Source of the DNA: Symsagittifera roscoffensis
Lineage: Eukaryota > Xenacoelomorpha > Acoela > Convolutidae
NCBI RefSeq assembly: GCF_963678635.1
Contig: NC_087062.1
Span: forward strand, 58,050,129-58,114,128
Reading direction: 5' to 3'
DNA length: 64,000 nt
Both the position numbers and the translations under genes were made by a program. The first letter of the stretch is position 1. Each line of letters starts with the position of its first letter. The notes under the pieces were generated by a model. That model saw only the letters and a list, made by a program, of their open reading frames with translations. It was not told the origin of the DNA and ran no database searches. Below are positions 53,271-64,000 of this stretch, one piece after another.

Positions 53271-55440
53271 TGTTCGATGGTAATGCTCATTTGTAGAAAC
53301 TAGGGCTATTTCAGTTTTGTTGGGAACTGCAGTTCAAAATTTCCTGTCTGATCTTGTTTAATCAAATATTCATTATTTGCTTTTTGATCAGATTCTGACT
53401 TGATTTGATCAAGAAACAACTTTTAGTAGCCTATCACTAGCTAGTCACTGAACCTAAAGCGACAACAATTTAAAACTTTTTAAAAATTTGAATTCTATTT
53501 TTCAAAACTTTCGCTTTTTTTGTTTAGATATCCTTTGTAACTCTCATCGTGTGTGTGTTCAGATTCGCTTTATTGATGGTGAAACATTGCTTTTAAAGTT
53601 TACTGCTCTGTAAATCATTATATAGTCACATCTCTGAAGATAATCACATCTCTGATTTTGTTGTTTTTTTTCTTTTCAGAGTTGGTAGATTTTCGGGGGA
53701 GTTATTCAATTTTTGAGTTAGTTGTCTCATCTTTGACAGCTTTTGCTCGGCTTTGACTGTACACATTTCTTTTGAATCATTGTCTAATTTGATCTGCGGT
53801 AGGCGCTCAAAAAGTCAACAACGGTGAAAATTTTGGCTCATAAATAAAAAAAAATAGAACATTGTCTCAATTCGGTTAGAGGGTAGATTTCGTGGTTTCT
53901 TGTCTTGTATTTGAGGTAATTTTCATGATCATTTAAAAAACCTTGAGCTAAATTTATATTCCTAGGTCATGTTACAGACAAGACTTGCAAACATAGGTGC
54001 TTTGTAGACAAATTTCCGGCACCAGGATTTGACTTCAATTAGGTCGGCTAATTTTTGACTGACGACAATATTTCGGATAGCCTTTTTTTGTGTATCAGAG
54101 AAGGATCGGATCTTTTCCAGCACTGAGTCAAAACTGAGCTTTCTATCACTCGCGATACGAAAAACCTTGGAAGCTAACAAAAAATGATTCGAAAATCACT
54201 GAGTCGTACACCATGTATTCAAAAAACCTAAGGTTTTAAATCAGTCAGAAAAAAGCCTTGCCTGCATCCAGTTTCAAGCGTTAATAATCGATGATATTAT
54301 GATTTTAGTAACATTCTTGCGAAAACTTAGGTAAAAAAATCAGATTTAATCAATTAAAAATCGATTCGATATTCCTATTTTGAAATCCAATTATAATTAA
54401 TTATAATACATCTTAATCGAATATAATCGATTATTGATCCTTCTGTTTTTCTATACAATCATAAGCTTTTATAATAGATTGTAATCTATTATTTTTATCC
54501 CAGTTTCTAATTCATATATTGTGCACAAAAATCCATTATAATTGATAATCACCGATTACAATCCCTTTTGTTTGCCCCTTCTGTCTCCGACTTTGCATCC
54601 GAATTGTTTATATTTTATCGTTGTTGTAGGCGCTGGCTTATGAGAAAAATGATACAAATGTTTTAAGTTTTCTTAAATCAATTCAAAACAATCACTTTAT
54701 TTAATTTTTCAATTCTCCATTGAAGTTGTTTCATGATGCACATCATACGTTTGCTTAACCAACAAAACATCAGCACACTGCTTTTGTTTCATTATTTAAT
54801 CGGAAACACAATTGTTCACATACTGTGGGAACCTTTCAACTGTTACAAAAAGATCTCTATGAAGTTTTTGTTTCGTGGTATAACTTTGTGTTTAGATGAA
54901 CCAAAGCATGACAAAACCGTTTTTAGAGATTTTGTTTTTTACAGAAAACTATTGAAAACTATAATTAAATGATACTTTTGTTCAAAAATTCTGACAAATA
55001 GAAAATTATTATCAATTAGACTCGATTATATTTGACTAAAAGAGTTTTTTGTATGAACTGTAATCATTTATAATCGATTCTAATAGATTATAACCTCTTG
55101 GATAATAGCACGATTATAATCGATTGTAAATCCTTTAAACACCTAACTTTGGTAATTATAATCAATTAAAATTGTCAAAAAATCATCATAAAAATCCGTC
55201 ATAAGCGATTGCATACGCCTAACTTTGGACGAATAGTCGCCAATTGAGACGAAAGCATAAAGTAAAAAAAAAACTCTCAGAAAATTGTTGTCATAAATTT
55301 CGAGTAAAATTTTGAACTTCTAGACCACAACCAGGCTCAAATTTGTGAAAAACTAATCAGTTTACGCCCTGCAAAAGATTTCACTAGGCTAAATACTGAA
55401 GTTGAACAAACTTTAAAATTTTCATAAAAAAATTTATATA
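53271..55440. other. AT-rich stretch with TATAATCGATT words
   Basis: No gene is supported. From about 54290 to 55200 the palindromic words ATAATCGATTAT and close variants recur at both ends with inverted-repeat character, suggesting a degraded foldback element. Otherwise I see nothing. Confidence 0.4.
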
Positions 55441-57306
55441 TAAGTTAATTGACACAAAACTATGGGAATGTGAATTGTGATACTGGAATTTCCGACCTTT
55501 GCATTTTATGTAGACGTTACCTTTAGACCAAAATAGAAGTAGTCGATATATTGTGAATGTTCATTAGGAAAGCAAGTTCAACCTCTCACCGATTTGCCAG
55601 AAAAAATGTTTTGTTGGGGGGGGGGGGGGGGTTAGTTTGCGAAAACAATACACATTTAATTGTCAATATACAAAGATTGATTGTAATTTGAAAAACACAG
55701 AACCACTGCGCTGCTCATCTGAAATGGAGCATGAGTTCAGTGTGCAGGGGCGGATTTAGAGGGGGGAGGCCCTTTCTTCAGGGATTCGACCCCTTGCCGA
55801 CCCAAAGTGTCCCTTCCTTTGGTACTTTTTAAGAAATTTTATTTTGGCTGACCGGGCCTAAAATTTTTCAAAAAGTGCCCAAAAACGGCTCTTTTTGACC
55901 TGTTTTTTCAAAATCTTGACTGCGGCGCAGACAATTTGACCGAAACAGCGTCTTTTTAGTGCTTTAGGAGGGCTCGGAAAATCAGTTTGGTCAACCTGTA
56001 AAAAAAAAGGTCGTCAAAATTTTCGACATTTTTTTGAAAACCTGCCCCCCTCGAAAGACCCACCCCTGACTGGAACAACCCTTGGATTTTTCTAACGGCG
56101 CCTTTGACACTAATTCATTTTTATTTTGAAGGAGAGCAGGCAACGAAAAAAGCGATTTTTCGGTCAAAACTGTTTGGTCTCAAAAAGGCAGACAAAATTT
56201 TTCAAGCATTTTTGAAAATCCTACGCCCTCCCCCCACCTCGAGAAAATCCTAGATCTGCTCCTGGTACGAACGGTTTCAACTAGAGTAGACGTTGTACTA
56301 TTTTGAAATATGTTTTTTTTTAGCCAACCAACCCGGAGGCCTAACCCGAAGGTTAATTGTTTAGATTGACATGAGCATATATAACCAGCACCCATTAAGC
56401 TATTACTTACTTGCAAGAGCTTACCTTGCAAATTGCAGCGCACGTGCGATTTGATCCACCAATCATATGATTGCTGGGCACCATCACTACCGGAGCGCCG
56501 CAATGCCACAATATAAGCAAAAAAAGTCGATTAAAACGGAAACAGTATGCTGGTCTAGCGCAACGTCTACTCTAGTTGAAACCGTTCTTACCAGGAGCAG
56601 ATCTAGGATTTTCTCGAGGTGGGGTGGGGGGGGCGTCGGATTTTTAAAAATGTTTCAAAAATTTTGTCTGCCTTTTTGAGACCAAACAGTTTTGACCGAA
56701 AAATCGCTTTTTTCGGTGCCTGCTCTCCTTCAAAATAAAAATGCATTGGTGTCAAAGGCGCCGTTAGAAAAATCCAAGGGTTGGCCCAGTCAGGGGTGGG
56801 TCTCTCGAGGGGGGCGGATTTTCAAAAGAATGTCGAAAATTTTTGAAAAAACAGGTCAAAAAGAGCCGTTTTTGGGCACTTTTTGAAAAATTTTAGGGCC
56901 GGTCAGCCAAAATAAAATTTCTTAAAAAGTACCAAAGGGGGGACACTTTGGGTCGGCAAGGGGTCGAATCCCTGAAGAAAGGGCGTCCCCCCTCTAAATC
57001 CGCCCCTGCACACTGAACTCATGCTCCATTTCAGAGGAGCAGCGCAGCGGTTCTGTGTTTTTCAAAAGGACAATCAATCTTTGTATATTGACAATTAAAT
57101 GTGTATTGTTTTAGCAAACTAACCCCCCCCAAACAAAACAATTTTTCTGGCAAATCGGTGAGAGGTTGAACTTGCTTTCTCAATGAACTTTCACAATATA
57201 TCGACTACTTCTATTTTGGTCTAAAGGTAACGTCTACAAATAACGCAAAGGTTGGAAACTCCAGTATCACAATTCACATTCCCATAGTTTTGTGTCAATT
57301 AACTTA
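55441..57306. repeat. 1.87-kb near-palindrome with hAT-type ends inside each arm
   Basis: The left arm (about 55441-56294) and right arm (about 56562-57306) are inverted copies around a spacer of about 267 bp. Within each arm are hAT-like termini, CAGGGGCGGATTTAGAG at 55745 and its inverse ending at 57008, and inner ends CTCGAGAAAATCCTAGATC at about 56239 and its inverse. A G-run near 55614-55630 faces a C-run near 57123. The arms differ by small indels. If transcribed it would form a very long hairpin RNA. Confidence 0.85.
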
Positions 57307-57310
57307 GTAA

Positions 57311-60300
57311 AAAAAAGAGTAAAAACTTAGATTCGCGACTCCTTTCTATACAACACAAACAATCTGTAGCAAACCAGCTGATAGAAATTGAGTAAAAAAT
57401 AGCTAGTTTGAAAATGGCCTACAAAAAGAGATTTGACGAAGTTTTCACAAGTTTTTTCTCTCCATTTATCTTGCGTAAATATCAGTTTGTGACTGGCACA
57501 TCGAAGAAAACATGAAGCAGAAAAAAAACCACAAGCGGTACCAAAGCCGACAGTACTTGGACAGACACCCGTTAAGTCCAAAGAAGGTTGTCAATTAAAA
57601 ATGTATAAACTCTAAAAAATACTTTTAAATTCCCACTTCAAATCACAGATATACATCAATTTCGCATATCAAACGACGCAACATGAGTCTGCTAAATCGT
57701 TTTAAAAACACAATTGTTTCTAAATTTTGAAAGACAAATGTTTCTAACTTGCAGAAAAAGCAAGATTGGTACCTGAAAACCAGACATGCTTGAATTAATA
57801 TTTTTTTTCGGTTGACCCAATACAGAACTGAGAAATAGATTCAGTGATTCTGTTAGACAAGTTGACAAAACAAAATTGGCATAAAACAACTGAAAATTGA
57901 AAATTAAAAATAAAAAAAAACTTTGTCAAACATTGTCCACGTTTAAATTTGCGAAGGCTTTGGAGGGTAGAGAAGTTAAAACTTCAGCAAAAATGAAAAA
58001 CTTTGGCAAAGGGGCTCAAAAAAGAAAAAAAATGCAATTTTATAACATTTGATTTTGACAAGATTTTTTTTCGCCCTCGAAATTACGCAATTTGTTATTC
58101 AAAACATGTAAATTTCAAAAAATCAAGACTACAAATTAGATGTCTTCAATCTACAAATCACCAGATAAACCCATGAGCTGGTTTCTAAAAATTTTTTTCA
58201 GACATAAGCAAAGCGGAACTTTGCATCACTTGCGATACAACGCAAGCCCAGCATTTCAAACGAGCAAATTGAAAATGAGACAAACAGAACAAAACAAAAA
58301 ACCTTTTTCTTTCAGAAAAACATTCAAAACAATTTCAGAAAAAAGTCCAAAAACCCAACCATCAGTAATAAATAAGTTTATACTGTTTACCGAGCGGCCA
58401 ACTAACTGAAAACAAGTAGGTAGAAGCCCATTGAAGCAAAAAAAAACAAATGTCATGAAAAAATGCTATTATGAAACAAAAAGTTCGAACAATTAAGTTT
58501 TAAAAATTTGAAGTCTTGCAACACAAACAACCTGAAACTTTCAAAAACAAATCAATCATTTTTGCTGTTACAGCAACAAAAATTTTAGCGGAAACCAATA
58601 AAGCTGAATTAAATTTTCAAGCAAAAAAAAACAAAAAAGAAAAAAACCAAAAAAAAAATTTAAGCAACCTCAAGGCTATATTTTAGAAAATTCAAGAGTA
58701 AAAAAAGTTTAACTAAGCTTACAGCACAGCATGATTACCGAATTGGAGACTAAGCCGACAAAAGATAAGCAGAAAAACTAAAATCCGACGACTAACAAAA
58801 AAATATTTCGATTTCATTAGGACACAAAAGCTACCACAAGACCTCTAGGCCAAATGAGAAGAAGCATAGGTGTTCAGGTTCATTAATAAAGCAACTTCAC
58901 AATTTCCTACAGTCGTAATGTTATTTACTGTCTTACCTGTAAGAAAAAAATTTACAGGAAAGAAGCCTAGTTCCCGATTACAAGGCAATTTTCTCACGTC
59001 TACTGTGAACAATATACTGACCTAACTAAAAGGAAACCAAAAATTTAATTTTTATGATTACGGAATATCAAATTCAGCATTTTTAATACGGTTTTAGCAG
59101 ACAGAAGTCAGCATCTACTTCTCTTTGGCATCTATAAATTTTATGTATTGTTATGCTAAAACATTGCCCGTAATTTTTTCTTTGATTAATTTCAGAATCA
59201 TAGAATCAAAATTATTGTAACTTTAGGGCAGTTCTACCAATTTATATATCAATTCCTATCCTAAACTTGATTTAAAAAAAAAAACAGAAATGTTACTGTC
59301 CCATATGATGAAGAGCTCGCAAAACTGATAGTTTTCAGCCATTAAAAATGACTAACTCAATCGAGAAGAAATTGCAAAAATTTTGAAACAAACAAAAAAA
59401 GCATTTTGAGTTATATCAATTTCACATTTGGTAGACTAGTTTCTCAGAAAATTACTTGACAAAAATTTTAATATAGCTGAAATTGTTGATATCAGATGTG
59501 GCAAGGCAATTTTTGATGAAAGCAACAGTTTCAAAAAATCGATCAAAAACTCAAAGAAATTTTCTGAGACTTAAACTAAATTTCTACAAAGTGTGGAGCA
59601 TTCCAGCTTATGCAGTTTACGGAAGATACACATAATCTACTTTTTTTGGTTGAACTCTTGATTCAAGATATGAAAGAACAGTTTTGAGCAATCGCAAAAA
59701 TTTCAAAAAAACCAAAATGTCAAAAAAGCGTTTATATTCGGCCAAAAAATTTTTCTAAAAATTGGAGGTAACGGCTTATCTAGAAGATTTCCGCATTAGT
59801 TTTTTTTGCCATTTCAAGTTTAGCTTCAGATTTGGTACGGTAGTCTCTGTGAAAAAAAAAACGAAAATTCAAAAAATTGAGTCAAAGCTAAGGCTTTGGA
59901 AGGTAGAGAAATTAAAACTACAGCAGAAAGTAAAATTTTTGCCAATGCGACTCAAAAAATAATAAAAAAAGCCATTTCAGAAAACTTGATTCTGTCAAAC
60001 AAGATTTTTTGCCCTCAAAATTACGCAATAGAAAATGATTATGCGTTTAAACATAAACCAAAACCGTTTAACTGAAAAAAAATAAATTAAATAAAACCCC
60101 TAAAAATCAGACTTCGAAGACCATCAAATTACAGAACTTTCACTCCTAGTGAAAAATTCTAAAATCAAAATGAAAATCAGGCTTTACAAAATAAGCTGAT
60201 AGCAAACCGTACCAAGTAATATAAATTCAGTTTTAAAAAAATGAATCGACGGAAACAAGGCCGAAAACCACAAACCTGAAACAAATTAAAAGTCAACATT

Positions 60301-60720
60301 TTTTCCGAGAAAAGTATTTGAAAAACATCAACCCTGGAAACAAACTACTTTTATGTACTATTTGAATCATGGTATTTTTTGGGTTTTTTTTTAAATTGAG
60401 CTTGTCTTGAAGTTTACCATTCCCACAAAAATGACCATTCTCTGAACAAAATTAGTTAAGAGTGAAAAGGCTAGTACCCGATTGCAATACCTTTGCTTAT
60501 CTCAAAAGTAAACAGAACTTTATTTCTAATTTGCATTAATTATGCAGCAACACTTTGCTGTACTGCTATAATATTTTACTCCTAGTTTCGAAACCGAGTT
60601 TGGGAATGTGGCGAACAGGAACGTCTGTTGTTTCTGATTGATATAAAGACTTCCATCACTCGGTACCTTCATCATGAGAATTTCCACCCAACTATATATT
60701 TCGCCAAATTTTTTTCTGTT
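57311..60720. other. Non-coding A-rich DNA
   Basis: No gene is supported. A sequence containing GCTTTGGAGGGTAGAGAAGT at about 57955 recurs in altered form at about 59892, so a dispersed or duplicated segment of about 100 bp is present. Confidence 0.5.
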
Positions 60721-60725
60721 TGCTT

Positions 60726-61090
60726 TATTTATTAATCAGTCACACTTTGGAGAGTAGTTTGTGAGATAAATCAAGTTTTTAAAACGGTCCAAAAAAATGA
60801 CTTTTCTGGGGGCATAAATTTTTGTGTTAAACGAACTTGAGCATGACGGCTTAGGCTGGGGAGTTTCTCAGAACTCGTTTATTCAACTTGAAGCAATCTC
60901 AGATTTGAGAGGGTAGTTTTCGAGAAGTAAAGTTTCAAAAAGACGGTCAAAAAAAAATAAAATTGACCTGTAAAAAACATTGGGCGGCTTAGCTTAAGCA
61001 AGAGAGCTTGCCACAGCTCGTTCTTTTGATTTGAAGAACAATCTCGGATTTGGGAGGGTATTTGTTGAGATAAATACTCTACAATTTGGG
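60726..61090. repeat. Degenerate tandem array of about 120-130-bp units
   Basis: Three units share a core of the type GATTTGAGAGGGTAGTTTTCGAG, a following ACGGTC-AAAAAA stretch and a GACGGCTTAGGCT-like start, at about 60726, 60841 and 60966. Divergence is high. Confidence 0.5.
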
Positions 61091-61869
61091 CGTCGTAGCT
61101 AATGCAGGAGAATTTAATTCGCACATGAAGTTTGCACAATTCATTGTTTTTTCGAATTTCTTAAAAAATAGATGCCTTGTAAGCTGTTTGAATTGCTAGC
61201 ACGATTTATGACTAGCGCATTTTTGATGAAATTAACCCAGCTTGAGAAAATTGGATCAACAGATAAAGTTTTTATTCCGCTGGAAATCTATAAATTAAAT
61301 TCCACTTTTGAAACTAAAGTTAATTAGTTTTTTCACGCCATTTCCACGTTTGTATTTGAAGATTGCTATTTACGTCACTTTCAGCAGATGAATTTCAAAT
61401 GAACTCAAAAATTGCATCTATACCTCAGTACATTCGTAAATACATCAATATGTATGAATGCACATCTGTAGTTACTAGAGACTTTTATGCACATTTTGAG
61501 TCTTTTTCCTGAAAAACAAGTTAGCAAGACTTTTACAAGAGTCGTTCCTACATTCATTACTCTTAAAAACGAAAAAATAATCTAAAAATATGCACCAAAC
61601 ACTCACCTCAGCCCACAGACTTTTTCGAAGACTATAGAATTAAGTAAGGTAAAAGGCGACTAGGGCGTGGGCTATCTTTCTTCTGGTATTTGACAGGGAA
61701 GTTTTTACCAAATCTTCGATTGTTGCGAAAAAGAAAAATTTATCGTAAGTATCTCAAAAAAGATGAAAAAAACATATCTCATACTTTTTCATAATGCATG
61801 CTTGTATCAAACAGGAATGAAGCTAAGAATCGAAACCTACTCAGACTGAAAAAAATGCAAACAACGAAT

Positions 61870-62020
61870 CCGGTTGCTTGCCATAGCGATTTTTTTTGCC
61901 CCGGTCCTTACCCATTGCAAGACCAACGGTGTGGAGGTTGGTGTCATCCATTTCCCCGCAACTGGTCCCACCTTGAGGAGGCGGATGACACTGGGCTAAA
62001 GGTGTCCGCTATGATGCAGG
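61870..62020 (+). other. GC-rich patch with two hairpins, unidentified
   Basis: In very AT-rich surroundings this patch is GC-rich. One hairpin has arms GACCAAC and GTTGGTG (about 61920-61944). Another has arms GCGG-ACAC and GTGTCCGC with a small bulge (about 61981-62012). It might be a structured RNA or an exon (an open plus-strand frame spans it from 61798 to 62067). It is not a tRNA or snRNA that I recognise. Confidence 0.3.
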
Positions 62021-62069
62021 AACGGAAAGTTATTTTTTATCGGAGGCGCGTTTTTGAAAAAATCTAAAA

Positions 62070-64000
62070 CCTATTTCAGATAATTAAAAATTAAATAACT
62101 TATTGTATATCTGCACCAATTGTACAGCAAAACAAAACTGTCCTGCTATAATGATTTTTCCGTTAATAATGAATTCGATTTTGTGCAATAGTGTTTTGGT
62201 CAATAGGAACGTCTAACAATTCTGATTGCGTAAAAGTATCCGGCTGCTCATTAGGGTGATTAAAAGTTTACGGCTGCTCATTAGGGTGATAATCATCTAC
62301 CTTGACAATAAGAACAGGAATTAAAAACCAGAGTGAAAAAAAAATAGTGAAATTTCAATAACCAATTTATATGAACAATGAGCAAGAAATGTATCTTATT
62401 TCCCCGTTTGACGAACAACTATCTGAATATATCAGAAGTATAATTACTTGATTCGTATTTGACGTAAGGGGAAACAAGGTGTGAATAGGAAACGAGACGA
62501 CTATAAAAGAATTTTTGTAATTAAATTACAGCATAGAAACATTTTGAATCAACGGTAGACGTAGACCCTCGTCATAAGAGGGTGTCGGGATCATCTATAA
62601 GTCGAAGGTTGCGAGGAGAACGAACGAATGACGAAGTAGAAGAGGACGACTATTATGTCATATAATTATACAATACGATATCATATATATAATCATGTAC
62701 AGCATTTGAAATTGCGAAGAGAACTTAAACTTCAGAAACGCATGAAACGACAACCGATTTGAGAACTTTTTAGACCGGACGAGTGAGCAAAGAGAAAACC
62801 AAAACATACAGAATATCTTTCATTTATTCAAATCAAAACTGCAGAAAAACATATTATGATCGAAACCGTTTCAAAACCAACAAGCTTGACAATTTCATAA
62901 GATACGATGTTAATTTCATTTTTAAAATTGAATTCTACTACAATTCAACTACAGTTAATGAAATTAGAGCTTTTGGTTCTGAAACTGGTCAGATGCCGAG
63001 ATTTTCACATCTGTAAACATTCATTTGTTGGATTTGGACGTGAGAAGGCGAGAGGACTTAATAATGACGGAGTGGGTGTAAAATATGTTGAATTAAACAG
63101 GAGCTACTCTCTTTGCGATTCCCATTATCATAGAAAGAATGCTGAAAATCTGATGGAGGGTGAAAACTTTTTTCGCATGTTTAGTTGCATTTTATGATAT
63201 TCTGGAAATGACTAAAGAGAGACGCCCCCAAATCAACCTGCAGCTTTTTGCTTAAGAGCGGCTTCAATTTTTGAATTTGCGATAATCGCTAGTGTCGTGC
63301 ACTCATGTCGCCATCAGCTTACTCAACGTGATATTTACTATTTGCACGCACAGATTTTCATCTAACCAAATTCTGAACTCAATACAGAACAAAGAGGCAC
63401 TAAAAGAAAGAAATTTAGGTGAGCAAAACAGGTGAGTTCGATCTTTCAAAAAAATAATAGACCCAATCAGTTATGCTGTAAATGCCACTTTCCTTTTCAT
63501 TGTTTGTTCTTATAAGGTAATCTATTGTTTTTTTTCTGACTTTTCACATTCTTCTGCTTGCCATGAGTGCCTACTAAACAAGAGAAGGGGGACCACACGA
63601 GATGAGTTGTGATGAGGTGAAGGTAACAATCAATTTCGGAATCTAATTCATTTACACTACTGTTGGAGCGGAAAGGATATGGCTTGGGAATAATCATTAA
63701 TTTAATTCATCCAGCAGAACTATTTCATTAGAGAGTAGAAGAAGAGATGATGTTGCTAGGATACGCTACCAGAAATCAGAAGATGAAATCAGATCAGAGC
63801 AGAGTTGAATAATAGTACAATACAGTCAGTACAGCCAATACACAATAATTTGCAATATCACAAAATTAATGAAAATTAATCAGGCCTAGCCATTTAGTTT
63901 TTAGTCGGCTGACTAAAGTACAATAGAATACAATTATTTGTACAGCTTCAACATCAAACAAATCTCCAAAAAATTTATCAGCTGCCCAAAAAAAAAGAAA
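62070..64000. other. Non-coding DNA to window end
   Basis: No gene is supported. A 20-base direct repeat CGGCTGCTCATTAGGGTGAT occurs at about 62241 and 62271. Segments around 62550-62780 and 63040-63130 are less AT-rich, but I see no convincing exon. Confidence 0.4.

Noticed and set aside
56180-56886. Frames in the palindrome with shared STLVETVRTRSRSR peptides on both strands
   Set aside because: The peptide similarity is a direct effect of the inverted repeat arms, not a gene family.
1-64000. CRISPR arrays, bacterial operons, tRNA or rRNA genes
   Set aside because: No regular spacer-repeat array, no prokaryotic gene layout, and no complete tRNA or rRNA that I could recognise by eye. The tRNA-like 3' end near 29188 is the primer-binding site.

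Overview
The window is eukaryotic, AT-rich, gene-poor and full of repeats. Host exons have GT-AG introns (one acceptor reads TTTTTGCAG) and AATAAA follows two short ORFs. An invertebrate fits, most likely a nematode, but I cannot name the species. One 200-base run of N (7592-7791) marks an assembly gap.

The main object is a complete, very large LTR retroelement on the minus strand at 10765-29617 (18,853 bp). It has two 410-bp LTRs that look identical by eye, a 4-bp target duplication (TTTC), a primer-binding site, and long open frames throughout. In transcript order it carries ORF1 (77 aa), ORF2 (155 aa), Gag (1202 aa, capsid-like region and CCHC knuckle), one in-frame UGA, Pol (protease, reverse transcriptase, RNase H, integrase with GPY motif; Ty3/gypsy type), two tiny membrane ORFs, a 378-codon frame with no methionine, an 872-aa envelope-like membrane glycoprotein, and a 599-aa protein of unknown function. 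Several neighbours touch as ATGA or overlap by a few bases, and splice-acceptor-like sites lie just before the Gag, envelope and last ORF starts. Its genome therefore looks like that of a complex retrovirus. The sense strand is markedly A/C-rich and G-poor.

Positions 1-7187 hold a second, older, decayed relative in the same orientation (5' LTR 6801-7187, running off the left edge). It has a large internal tandem duplication and a smaller nested one. Comparing the two copies supports ORF1 as a true gene, conserved leader splice donors, repeated leader stem-loops, and an LTR hairpin with a compensatory base change.

Between them (7188-10764) are two short candidate host exons or genes (9037-9282 minus, 9743-10003 plus), a 66-bp hAT-type MITE with a perfect 8-bp duplication, and small foldbacks. 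To the right (29618-64000) there are fragments of multi-pass membrane protein genes (31909-32442, and a two-exon gene at 40856-42309). Many copies of a roughly 500-bp repeat (family A) follow, then a 740-bp terminal-inverted-repeat element with 9-bp target duplications (family B). These are amplified within a 3.5-kb direct duplication that also carries an exon-like ORF, and a 1.87-kb near-palindrome lies at 55441-57306. The last 7 kb is mostly featureless AT-rich DNA, with a degenerate short tandem array and one GC-rich structured patch (about 61870-62020).
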